Below, one piece after another: positions 9,501 through 16,046 of a stretch of DNA of 64,000 nucleotides. A model generated the notes under the pieces. That model searched no databases. It worked only from the letters and a program-made list of their open reading frames with translations, and was not told the DNA's origin. The stretch is from Flavobacterium sp. KS-LB2 (GTDB lineage Bacteria > Bacteroidota > Bacteroidia > Flavobacteriales > Flavobacteriaceae): assembly GCF_036895565.1 (NCBI RefSeq), contig NZ_CP145904.1, forward strand, positions 806,001-870,000, in the 5' to 3' direction. The translations under genes and the position numbers were made by a program. The number at the start of each line of letters is the position of its first letter. Positions within the stretch are counted from its first letter, which is position 1.

Positions 9501-10600
9501 AGTGTTGAATTGTATGCAACGCATCTTATTCTAATTCTATAATCACCAGAAGCAGTTGTTTGTGGGATAACGAACCCAAAAGTTGTAGAGGCAGTATAAA
9601 TAGTTGAGCCGGAAGCATCACAAGAATATACTTTTTCTCCTGTATCATAGAAGTCTCCGTCTTTGTTCCAGTCTACCCAGGCAACAATATTTTGAGAGTT
9701 AGGACTTTGAAAAAACACATTGATTCCCTCACCTTGGGCTTGTATAGCTTTGTTGGATAGATTAGTAAAATCTTGATAACCTGGGGTAATGGAGGAGAAG
9801 GTTGATTGATTTGTTACATCATTCAGCGTGCCAATAAAGCTTATTTTTGAAATATATTTGGTTGTTTCGAGACCGCTACTTACAGAGGGGGCGCAATAAG
9901 TTATAGGGAGGGTAGTGTTCTCAATGATACTAATGTCATCAATGTAAATAACAGATGTGTCTCCTGGGTTTGCATTAGAGATAACCTGAATACCTACGTA
10001 TTTATTTTCAGTTGACGATGCTTGAAAGGTTACGGAAAATTGAACATAACTTGAAGTTGTAACATTATCAGAACCTGGATTTAAAATGGCATCATTTCCT
10101 GTTGCAGTAATCATAGCGGCATTAGTTGCAGTTGCTGATTTTTTAATTTTCAATGTGGAGACAGTTCCATATACTTTAGCCCAAACAGAAATGGTATAAT
10201 ACCTTCCTGAAATAAAAGAAATTTGACTAGAAGTAATAATGGAGCCAGAGAAACTGGTATTTTTACCTGTAGCAACCATTTCACCAGATTTTGTTCCTGT
10301 TCTTGGATTGCTGGCTGTGGGCTGTGAAATGGTAGTATTTGTACCGGCTGAGCCTGAAAAAGTAGCGTCACTTGTCTCAAAACCTGAGCTAAAAAGAGTA
10401 GTTTGAGCAGAAACATTTCCTCCCAAGAATAGCATCATAAATAAACTTATTAAAGCTACTAAAGATTGGGTTTTATGGTGGTTTACTTTTGCGGTAGCAA
10501 AGAAGGAAAGAGGATGGGAGTTTTTTGTAAATTTAAGAGAATCGGTATTTTTTGAAAAGTAATTTTGGGCCATAAACTTTCTAGTAAGATATTTAGGCAA
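6560..10600 (-). CDS. Large T9SS-secreted surface protein with GEVED and Ig-like domains
   Basis: A 1346-residue secreted protein. The signal peptide has an unusually long N-region: the hydrophobic core VALISLFMMLFLGG and the end VSAQ lie near residues 48-66, so an internal start at M10 is possible. Residues about 68-225 look like a carbohydrate-binding-like jelly roll. Residues 235-390 form a GEVED domain (WVDWNKDGDFYDTGEKV, YRIRIRCV, GETEDYLFTV). An Ig-like unit (RWYDAQTGGTLV) follows at 395-475. A choice-of-anchor or cleaved-adhesin-like segment spans about 500-690. The shared WSTPV / LVGNPYPSAISATAFI module follows, then a T9SS type-A sorting domain ending NKKIIIK. It is a paralog of the 1129-6120 protein in its C-terminal 500 residues. 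Likely adhesin; ligand unknown. Confidence 0.9.
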   Translation of the reverse strand: MPKYLTRKFMAQNYFSKNTDSLKFTKNSHPLSFFATAKVNHHKTQSLVALISLFMMLFLGGNVSAQTTLFSSGFETSDATFSGSAGTNTTISQPTASNPRTGTKSGEMVATGKNTSFSGSIITSSQISFISGRYYTISVWAKVYGTVSTLKIKKSATATNAAMITATGNDAILNPGSDNVTTSSYVQFSVTFQASSTENKYVGIQVISNANPGDTSVIYIDDISIIENTTLPITYCAPSVSSGLETTKYISKISFIGTLNDVTNQSTFSSITPGYQDFTNLSNKAIQAQGEGINVFFQSPNSQNIVAWVDWNKDGDFYDTGEKVYSCDASGSTIYTASTTFGFVIPQTTASGDYRIRIRCVAYNSTLTVTPCDNINTNGETEDYLFTVIPSCSATITSITNGFNCGTGSVTLGATATTGSTQYRWYDAQTGGTLVETTASTTWPTPTIATTTTYYVTAFNGSCESLFRTPVVATIKPVPALTFANANPEVCGENSIISLQATGSSEQVYLIDENFESGSLGSFSNNNIISNNASINNSSAWQIKSSTFVPGYPPFYVWFPAISSGFGTNKFAMAASDVGGSPIHNELRSTTINASNFLNLTLSLRIYFSRYTPDNTSTASEYVGLEISDDNGASWAAINPNYTTDLGIGTRFDTKTYVLNSYAGKSNLRVRIIYYANGWFDGVAIDDIKLFGDKPLSPSFQWTSALPIDAYTNAACTIPYTAGTPASIVYVKPTLAQLEQSTYSFTAKANLANGCSTSAIINVTNKSKVWQNLTTDWNNSSNWKPSGVPTGANCVIIPNTSVIPASNYNAYAKNLTIKSTGNLELSTGSNLTVTDFVKVDASGIFNIRDKASLIQKNNTNTNAGIINVEKTTSPFEKYDYTYWSTPVTSTTISTTFPTWRTDYAFEFKPSNFLDLYDSETGAATPDGFDDDENDWIYTTTMTSGKGYIIMGPTIGTFPKSESVVFNGVVNNGIVNTKIFKTPGTPTDDDWNLVGNPYPSAISATAFINANLSSIDATLYFWTHKQDISISNPGPDLLNFSSDDYAMYNLSGGIGTSGSFIGTTEQSNKPLGNIASCQSFFVESNVDNVDLIFNNEMRLGTTNTQFYKTLPINIKDKERDRLWLNMENSDGIFSQQLIGYFANTTNDYDNGYDGLLNDGGNYVNFYSFINEDPYKIQGRETFSDNDQVRLGYFSAVAGSFNINIDSKEGVFKDSKTNIYLEDKELNIIHDLKKAPYVFNTEIGDYKDRFSLRYTDKTLGIKDDIRENNIQVVFTRSNNFLNINNGTIDNTVLTVSLFNIQGKLMSKWDVSDKEQTSIKIPIQNKTSGVYIVKLKTLKGNVNKKIIIK

Positions 10601-11125
10601 TAAAACTACTTGTTTGTTTTTTACGAAACAACATTTTGTTGGTAAAATGTTATAATTTTCTGTAGTTTATCGGATTTTCTATTTCATTTACCGATAAAAT
10701 ACATATCGTGAAAATCGATATAAGCAGTGTTTATAGTGATAAATAAAAAAAAATTAAAATAAATTGTTATTCATTTTTTTAATTGTTTATTCAGAAGAAT
10801 CTTAACAAATAGCTACGATGTCATTCTTTAATTTGAATTTTATTTATTGTTGATAGATTTGTGAGAAGTTAAAATGACTTTGACTAGAATTATAATGTAT
10901 TATTTAGAAATATAAATTCTCTGATTATTGAAAATAAATTAGTTGTTTTTTGTTGGTGTGTTTCATTATTTTAAAGAAAGTATATGAGTTGAGTTTTTAT
11001 TCTTTATAGTTTTAATCTGCTATTTAATGATTACTTACCGGCTCATTCAAATAGCTATTTTCAATAAAAAAAAACGTTAAGAGTAATTTTTCCGTACATT
11101 TATTAAAATTATAAAATATAGTAGT
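10601..11125. other. Divergent intergenic region
   Basis: This 525-bp AT-rich gap separates the minus-strand 6560-10600 gene from the plus-strand plug-domain gene, so it must hold both promoters. I see no clear operator, RNA gene or conserved ORF. Confidence 0.5.
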
Positions 11126-11800
11126 ATGAAAATTTGTAGAATTTTTTTAGTTGTATTCTTTGCATTTGTTGGTTTGGGTTATGCACAAAATAAGTTGACC
11201 GGGAAGGTTGTTGATTATAAAAACAAGCCAGTGGTAAATGCTAGAATATATTTAGATTCTATTTATTCAAATAGTACTACAAATAGTAATGGTGATTTTG
11301 AAGTTTTACTCCCTGAAAAGGTGGCTGTTATTAATGTTTACTCCTATAAATTTGGTTTATTGTCCTCTAAATTTAATAATGAAAATATAATGAATTTTGT
11401 GTTTTTAGAATCGCAAAAATCAATAAACAATAGAATCAAAAATGGCGAAAATATTAGTCTTGGATATTCTGAAGTAGATCAACAGTATAAAGTGAATACT
11501 GTAAAAAGTTTAAATGCTCAAAACGATAAAAACCAGGGGTTGTTTACTACTGTTTATGATTTAATGCGTGGTCGTGTTTCTGGAGTGTCGGTTTCAAGAG
11601 ACAATAAAATAACGATTAGGGGAGTCAGTTCGCTTCGTAATATCGGTGAGCCGTTGTTTGTTGTGGATGGTGTTATTGTGTCAAGTATTGATTATATTTC
11701 TCCTAATAATGTAAAAAATATAAGTGTACTAAAGGATGCAGCAGCTTCTATTTATGGGGCTCAAGGTAGTAATGGAGTGATTGTAATAAAGACTAAATAA
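11126..11800 (+). CDS. Free-standing carboxypeptidase-regulatory-like plus TonB plug domain protein, no barrel
   Basis: A 224-residue exported protein. Residues 1-21 are a signal peptide ending LGYAQ. Residues about 22-95 resemble the CarboxypepD_reg-like domain at the front of SusC proteins (KLTGKVVDYKNKPVVNARIY). Residues about 135-224 match the TonB-receptor plug (LMRGRVSGVSV, ITIRGVSSL, EPLFVVDGV, LKDAAASIYGAQGSNGVIVI). The ORF then ends in TAA, with no trace of a 22-strand barrel downstream: the next gene is convergent. Full SusC proteins have about 1000 residues, so this is either a severely truncated receptor or a soluble periplasmic plug protein with its own role. The frame is intact and the ends are clean, which favours a real small gene. 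It stands alone between a divergent and a convergent neighbour. Confidence 0.8.
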   Translation: MKICRIFLVVFFAFVGLGYAQNKLTGKVVDYKNKPVVNARIYLDSIYSNSTTNSNGDFEVLLPEKVAVINVYSYKFGLLSSKFNNENIMNFVFLESQKSINNRIKNGENISLGYSEVDQQYKVNTVKSLNAQNDKNQGLFTTVYDLMRGRVSGVSVSRDNKITIRGVSSLRNIGEPLFVVDGVIVSSIDYISPNNVKNISVLKDAAASIYGAQGSNGVIVIKTK

Positions 11801-11935
11801 CGTTTAATTGGTTCTGATGTTTTTCTGTTTTAATTTGTTTTGATACGTTGTTAGAGATAAAATCTTTGAACTATGTTGCTATTTTATCAGAATGAAAATA
11901 TAATCTTTTTGCGCTTTTTTGATGAGTATAAAATA

Positions 11936-11971
11936 CAAATCCCTAAATAGTTTCTGCTATTTAGGGATTTG
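11936..11971. terminator. Strong hairpin between convergent genes, probable bidirectional terminator
   Basis: CAAATCCCTAAATAG (11936-11950) pairs perfectly over 15 bp with CTATTTAGGGATTTG (11957-11971) around a 6-nt loop. It lies between the ends of two convergent genes. A long T-run is missing on either side, so termination is likely but not certain. Confidence 0.6.
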
Positions 11972-12093
11972 TCATGTTAAAAGGACTTATAGTGGAACGC
12001 AAACTTTTGGTTTGTGAATTATTAATTTAAGTTTAGTCGGATTTTTTTTAGATATAACTATAAACAGTAATGATTTTAGATTGCTACTTCTAA

Positions 12094-12723
12094 TCAATTC
12101 ATACTTTGTGGTTCCGGTATTTTGATGGTTATTTTGTTTTTCTTTCCTATCAATAAGTATAAGGCGATACCGCCTAAAATAACTAACAAAGCTATCTGAA
12201 GTTGTCCTAAAAGGGTATTGTCTGTATATAATGTATTTGAATTGGTCAATTTTGATTTCCCTTCTTCACTTTGAATTTGTGAAAGTAATTCTAATGTTTC
12301 TAAAGCTTGGGTGCTCAAGTTGTTTACTTGAGACCAGTTTTTATTTTGCGCTTCTTTGAATATCTCAGAGCACGAAGCTAGAAATATATTTAAGGATGTT
12401 TTTTCTTTGGAAGTTAAAACTGTTTTTAGATACAATTTATCTATGTTTTCAATGTTTTTTAAAGCTAGTGTAATCTGATTCTTTTTTTGAATGTCATTTA
12501 GTGTAGTTGTTACCGCATCAGTTTTTATGGAATAGAGTGCATTGGTGTACTGAAAAATATAGCGGGCTACCACTAATCGATCCTTATAGATAGTATTGAT
12601 ATCTTCGTTTGTCTTTTTTGAGTTTTGCAGTGTATTGAAATTACTCATTAAAATGATAAACATGACTATCAATATAATGAAAGCGGCTTTTGTTTTGTTA
12701 CTGTATTTTTTTAAATCTTTCAT
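12094..12723 (-). CDS. Membrane protein with MCP-type four-helix-bundle sensor domain, no signalling domain
   Basis: A 209-residue protein with one membrane segment near residues 13-29 (AAFIILIVMFIILMSNF) and a second near 170-192 (QLQIALLVILGGIALYLLIG). Between them lies an all-helical periplasmic region resembling the 4HB_MCP ligand-binding domain of chemoreceptors. The protein stops shortly after the second membrane helix, so there is no HAMP, kinase or MCP signalling tail. Full chemoreceptors have 500 or more residues. It may be an accessory sensor for a partner protein, or a retained remnant. The neighbours are unrelated genes and give no functional hint. Confidence 0.75.
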   Translation of the reverse strand: MKDLKKYSNKTKAAFIILIVMFIILMSNFNTLQNSKKTNEDINTIYKDRLVVARYIFQYTNALYSIKTDAVTTTLNDIQKKNQITLALKNIENIDKLYLKTVLTSKEKTSLNIFLASCSEIFKEAQNKNWSQVNNLSTQALETLELLSQIQSEEGKSKLTNSNTLYTDNTLLGQLQIALLVILGGIALYLLIGKKNKITIKIPEPQSMN

Positions 12724-12980
12724 GTAGCGAAGTTTATAAGTACTGCAATATAAGCTATTGTGTTGAATTTCTTTTTAACTACAATAAATAGGCTGCGATT
12801 AATTAATATTTATACCACTATAAGATAGTAGTTTTTTTACCTAACTAGAAAATAAAACGAGTAGTATTAAAAATGATAATTTTTATTCTTGTTAAGGTGT
12901 TTCTTTTTATGTAAAAATACAGTTTGACAAATGGGAGTATGAAGGTGTTATGGAAAATATTTGGGAATAATCAGGGATGT

Positions 12981-13541
12981 TTAATAATAGAGTCTAAAAT
13001 CGAGTAGTTTGCAAATAGCGTATTGTTTCTCATGTAGTGCTTCGACAATTTCGACAACATCATTTAGTTCTTCAAATAGACTAAAGAAAACTTTATCAAG
13101 ATAACTGCTTGTTAACGCATTGAATTTCGTTCCATAACCAGAAATAGCGCGTGCTCCTGTAATATCTAGAAAGTATTGTGCTTCCTCATTGCTCAAGTCT
13201 AGTACCTTTGCATTGGCAAAATGTACTATTTTGCCTTTCATTTTTCCCTCAAAAAGCTCGGCTATTTCTTCTAAACTGTAATAATATTCATTGATGCAAA
13301 TCGAGTTTCCTTCACCTTGCATTACTAAATAAATTATTTCATAATTGGTGAAATTATGATCGTCATATAGCAGTGTATTTAAACTTTCCTCTAACCCTTC
13401 AATAGTATCGCATGTTTTATAAATACTTGTAATGCCTTGTTCAAATGCTAATTGTTCTAGGTTTTTGACCACTTCGCTAATCGGGGCGGTTTCTATATCA
13501 GGGACGGCTTCGAGGCAGAAAATAAATGTATCTGAATCCAT
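12981..13541 (-). CDS. Small soluble protein, probable DUF6642-like (caspase-fold-like) family
   Basis: A 186-residue cytoplasmic protein with no signal peptide or membrane helix. The order of conserved-looking segments (FIFCLEAV, EIIYLVMQGEG, SLEEIAELFEGKMKGKIVHFANAKVL, FLDITGARAISGYG) resembles what I recall of the DUF6642 family, whose members suggest a caspase-like alpha/beta fold. In that pattern the LVMQGEG position is usually an xxHG and the HFANA position an HFxSC, which would be the His/Cys dyad. Here Q75 and N110-A111 occupy these places, so catalysis would be lost. The family assignment is from memory and moderate in confidence. It stands alone, with no operon partner. Confidence 0.6.
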   Translation of the reverse strand: MDSDTFIFCLEAVPDIETAPISEVVKNLEQLAFEQGITSIYKTCDTIEGLEESLNTLLYDDHNFTNYEIIYLVMQGEGNSICINEYYYSLEEIAELFEGKMKGKIVHFANAKVLDLSNEEAQYFLDITGARAISGYGTKFNALTSSYLDKVFFSLFEELNDVVEIVEALHEKQYAICKLLDFRLYY

Positions 13542-14103
13542 AAGATTTTAGTTTATGTAAATGATAAAATTTGTCAAGTGATAATAATTCTAAAAGTTGG
13601 AATCCTAAGTGATTAAAATGTGTCGCAATATCGAGGATTTCATCCGAACTGTAGCTTCGTGACTTTGGTCTGTAAAATTACTTCAGAAAGAAATTGGTTG
13701 CTAGTGTTTTATAATAAATAGTTATCAACCTTTCGTTAAAATCATTATTGTTTGATAAAAAAATAATGATTTATATCCTTTGTATTGGTTTTGATTTTCA
13801 ATTTATGCTTTGATTTTAGATATTAGAAATATTTGTACTAATGTGTACTCGATATAACAAATCTTGGTTCCGTTTTTTTGGAGAATAATGGTTTGCAATA
13901 AAATATTTACCTTTTTTACAGCAAAAATAACTTTGAAGCTAGAGTATATTCAAGTAAGTAAATTGCATCAAGGGAGTTAACAGAAAATTTGCTTGAAATA
14001 GGTTGTGTGTTGGTAGATTAAACCGTTTGGAGTATGAAAAGTCACTCCTTTTCCTCACTCCTAAAGTTGAGCTATGCCGAATTGGTTAGATGTTAAGCAT
14101 AAA
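13542..14103. other. Intergenic region without recognisable gene
   Basis: An AT-rich stretch with no convincing ORF. Bases 14055-14095 contain a short piece resembling the 5' part of a tRNA on the minus strand (GGCATAGCTCA), which may be another tRNA scar but is too short to call. Confidence 0.4.
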
Positions 14104-14135
14104 AAAAACCCTAACATGTTGATGTTAGGGTTTTT
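14104..14135 (-). terminator. Terminator hairpin downstream of the tRNA fragment
   Basis: AAAAACCCTAACAT pairs with ATGTTAGGGTTTTT around a GTTG loop, and the A-run at 14101-14108 gives T's on the minus strand. It sits directly beyond the 3' end of the tRNA-Met fragment, as expected for a tRNA terminator. Confidence 0.7.
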
Positions 14136-14139
14136 GCTT

Positions 14140-14190
14140 TGGTAGCGAGACCGAGATTTGAACTCGGGACCTCAGGGTTATGAATCCTGC
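14140..14190 (-). pseudogene. 3' fragment of tRNA-Met(CAU), probable attachment-site scar
   Basis: Read on the minus strand, this contains an anticodon arm with loop TTCATAA (anticodon CAU), a variable region, a perfect T-arm (CCGAG, TTCAAAT, CTCGG), the 3' acceptor strand TCTCGCT, a discriminator A and an encoded CCA. The D-arm and the 5' acceptor strand are missing: upstream the sequence changes abruptly to unrelated AT-rich DNA. One anticodon-stem pair is an A-C mismatch. A 3' tRNA piece with CCA is the usual footprint left by tyrosine-recombinase elements that integrate in tRNA genes. The intact tRNA is not in this window. Confidence 0.75.
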
Positions 14191-14594
14191 TTTATTTTTT
14201 ATTGTCACCCTTATTTGTTGTTTTATGGAACTTTATCGAATCTTTAAAGCTTCGATATTTGTCTTTTTTTAAAGTTTTCCTCACTTTTTTCCTCACTCTT
14301 TTTTGTCTCAAAATTTATAGAATATTATTCGTAGTAGTTTTATTGAGGAGCGGTTAATCTTTGAGGATAATAATGAATTTCTGGATGATAAGTGTAAAAT
14401 TACTTATATTAATAATGATTTTTATAATAAGTTAATTTTTAAATGTAAAGTACTCGATTTTAGATTGTGATTTGAATATCTTATTTTTAGATATTACTAT
14501 TATTAATAATGGCTTCGTCGAAAATTTATTTAGAGAAATTCATTTAAATATAAAATTATTAATTTTAATTTAACATTGGTTCGAATCCTATTTT
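14191..14594. other. Degenerate region between tRNA scar and direct repeat
   Basis: No intact gene is present. Bases 14276-14310 hold a doubled CCTCACT motif also seen near 14050. Bases 14578-14600 contain a T-arm-like GGTTCGAATCC followed by GGTCAC, which may be a second tRNA 3' scar. The motif GGTTCGAATCC occurs again inside the adjoining repeat. Confidence 0.4.
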
Positions 14595-14858
14595 GGTCAC
14601 AAGAAAAGTAAAAAGCCTGCAAAGTATTCATTTTGCAGGCTTTTTTTGGTTCGACAAAATCGTTAGTAGTTTTAATTGATTGATAACCTCTTGTGTTTGC
14701 TGATTTTAACGGTTCGAATCCTGTAAAGAATCATCAATTCTTATGTTAAATCTTTAGAAGGTCATGATTCTTATCTGATCGGGGATATAGAATAAAAGTT
14801 CTTAACTCAGGTTTCAATTTTTCTTAACTGGCTGTTCTCTTTTTGTCAGCATATTCAG
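14595..14858. repeat. 264-bp direct repeat A, left copy
   Basis: This stretch recurs at 29824-30087 with the same length and only scattered substitutions, so the offset is a constant 15,229 bp. The two copies flank the fructan locus. It begins right after GGTCAC, contains the GCCTGCAAA/TTTGCAGGC terminator hairpin and ends at ATATTCAG. It has no ORF. Confidence 0.9.
14610..14645. terminator. Terminator hairpin inside repeat A (left copy)
   Basis: AAAAAGCCTGCAAA (14610-14623) pairs with TTTGCAGGCTTTTT (14632-14645) and is followed by further T's on the plus strand. It may end transcripts from either direction. The other copy lies at 29839-29874. Confidence 0.75.
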
Positions 14859-14999
14859 TAAGTGACTTATGCTGAAAGTGGTGTACAACTAACTGTAATT
14901 TCCACTTTCGTCAATACACTAAAGTTCAGTAAATAAAAGAAATCAATAATTAACCCGTTAGGTATTCAAAATCAATTACACCCTGAACAAAATCACTAG

Positions 15000-15917
15000 C
15001 TATTTTTTTATACTTTTTTTCTGAATTTTCATATAATCACTAATTGCCTTTTCAGAAATCTTGGGATTAGCTCCTTCTTGTCCAGCTACTAAAGCGCCTA
15101 TTGCACAAGCATAATTCAACGCTTTTTGAGGTGATTTTCCTCTTAATAATCGTATTATTAATGAAGCTAAAAAGGAATCCCCAGCACCAACGGTATCTAC
15201 TACTTTTATAAAATAACCACTATTATAGTAAAATTTATCATTGTAATACAAGACCGCTCCAAATGCACCTTTTGTTACGCAAACATGTTTTGTATTTGTC
15301 TTTTCAGCGATAAATTTAATATTCTGTTCAAAGGAATTATAAGGTGACTCCAATTGCTGACTTATCTCATATAATTCTTCATCATTAAGCTTAATAAAAT
15401 CGGCTTTTAACATCAACTCATTAAGTACGTCATTGGTGTAATAAGGAACTCTAAGATTTGCATCCAAAACTTTATATTTAGCTTTGTCCAAAAGGTCATA
15501 CAAAGTAGATCTGGAAACTTCATCACGACATATTAAACTCCCGAAAACAAAAACATCTGCTTCAGAAATCACTTTATCCATTATTTCAGTTTCTACAATT
15601 TTATCCCAAGCAGAAGGATATAATATATCATAGGAAGCATTTCCCTTTTCGTTTATCATTACATGTACCGCGCCCGTTTTGTATTCTTTAGTTACTTGAA
15701 TTAAATCAGTAGTGATTTCTTGACTCCTTAAAAAAGATAAAATATCCTCTCCATTTTCATCCGCACCAATACGACTTATCATTGTCGTTTCTACCCCAAG
15801 GGAGTTCATGCGTAAAGCCACATTTAATGGAGCTCCTCCAATTTTTTTATGTGTTGGAAAAATATCCCATAAAACTTCCCCAAAACATACAGCACTTAAC
15901 GTGTATTTTGCATTCAT
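15000..15917 (-). CDS. PfkB-family fructokinase
   Basis: A 305-residue cytoplasmic sugar kinase, the usual PfkB length. The N-terminal substrate motif KIGGAPLNVALR lies near residues 25-36. The C-terminal PfkB signature is DTVGAGDSF (241-249), with D247 as the expected catalytic base and GAG as the anion hole. The likely reaction is ATP-dependent phosphorylation of fructose to fructose-6-phosphate. The assignment to fructose rests on the neighbouring GH32 enzyme and sugar porter. It is the last gene of the porter-GH32-SusC-SusD series, 129 bp after SusD, with a hairpin in that gap that may lower its expression. Ribokinase-like or 2-keto-3-deoxygluconate kinase activity cannot be excluded by sequence alone. 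Confidence 0.9.
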   Translation of the reverse strand: MNAKYTLSAVCFGEVLWDIFPTHKKIGGAPLNVALRMNSLGVETTMISRIGADENGEDILSFLRSQEITTDLIQVTKEYKTGAVHVMINEKGNASYDILYPSAWDKIVETEIMDKVISEADVFVFGSLICRDEVSRSTLYDLLDKAKYKVLDANLRVPYYTNDVLNELMLKADFIKLNDEELYEISQQLESPYNSFEQNIKFIAEKTNTKHVCVTKGAFGAVLYYNDKFYYNSGYFIKVVDTVGAGDSFLASLIIRLLRGKSPQKALNYACAIGALVAGQEGANPKISEKAISDYMKIQKKSIKK

Positions 15918-15981
15918 AATAAAACTTATTAAAAAATTAAGAATAAGTACAAAACCGACCTATTCAATAAAACATTTAAAA

Positions 15982-16012
15982 GTTAAAGGCAAGAACATAT
16001 CTTGCCTTTAAC
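15982..16012 (-). terminator. Hairpin between susD and fructokinase genes (attenuator or mRNA-processing element)
   Basis: GTTAAAGGCAAGA (15982-15994) pairs perfectly with TCTTGCCTTTAAC (16000-16012) around a 5-nt loop. On the minus strand it is followed by T-rich sequence (TTTTAAATGTTTTATT). It starts 35 bp past the SusD stop and could terminate part of the transcripts or protect the upstream mRNA end. Confidence 0.7.
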
Positions 16013-16046
16013 ACAATTTAAACAAACACCAAAACAAATTTAATCC

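Noticed and set aside
14276..14310. Possible integrase start near the tRNA scar (doubled CCTCACT motif)
   Set aside because: Frames around it stop within about 40 codons and show no recombinase motifs. No integrase gene is visible.
14578..14600. Possible second tRNA (GGTTCGAATCC T-arm followed by GGTCAC)
   Set aside because: The T-stem has a mismatch, and no anticodon arm or 5' half can be folded upstream. It is kept only as a possible scar.
14874..14909. GAAAGTGG/CCACTTTC hairpin past the fructokinase end
   Set aside because: Only an 8-bp stem with a 20-nt loop and no T-run, too weak to call a terminator.
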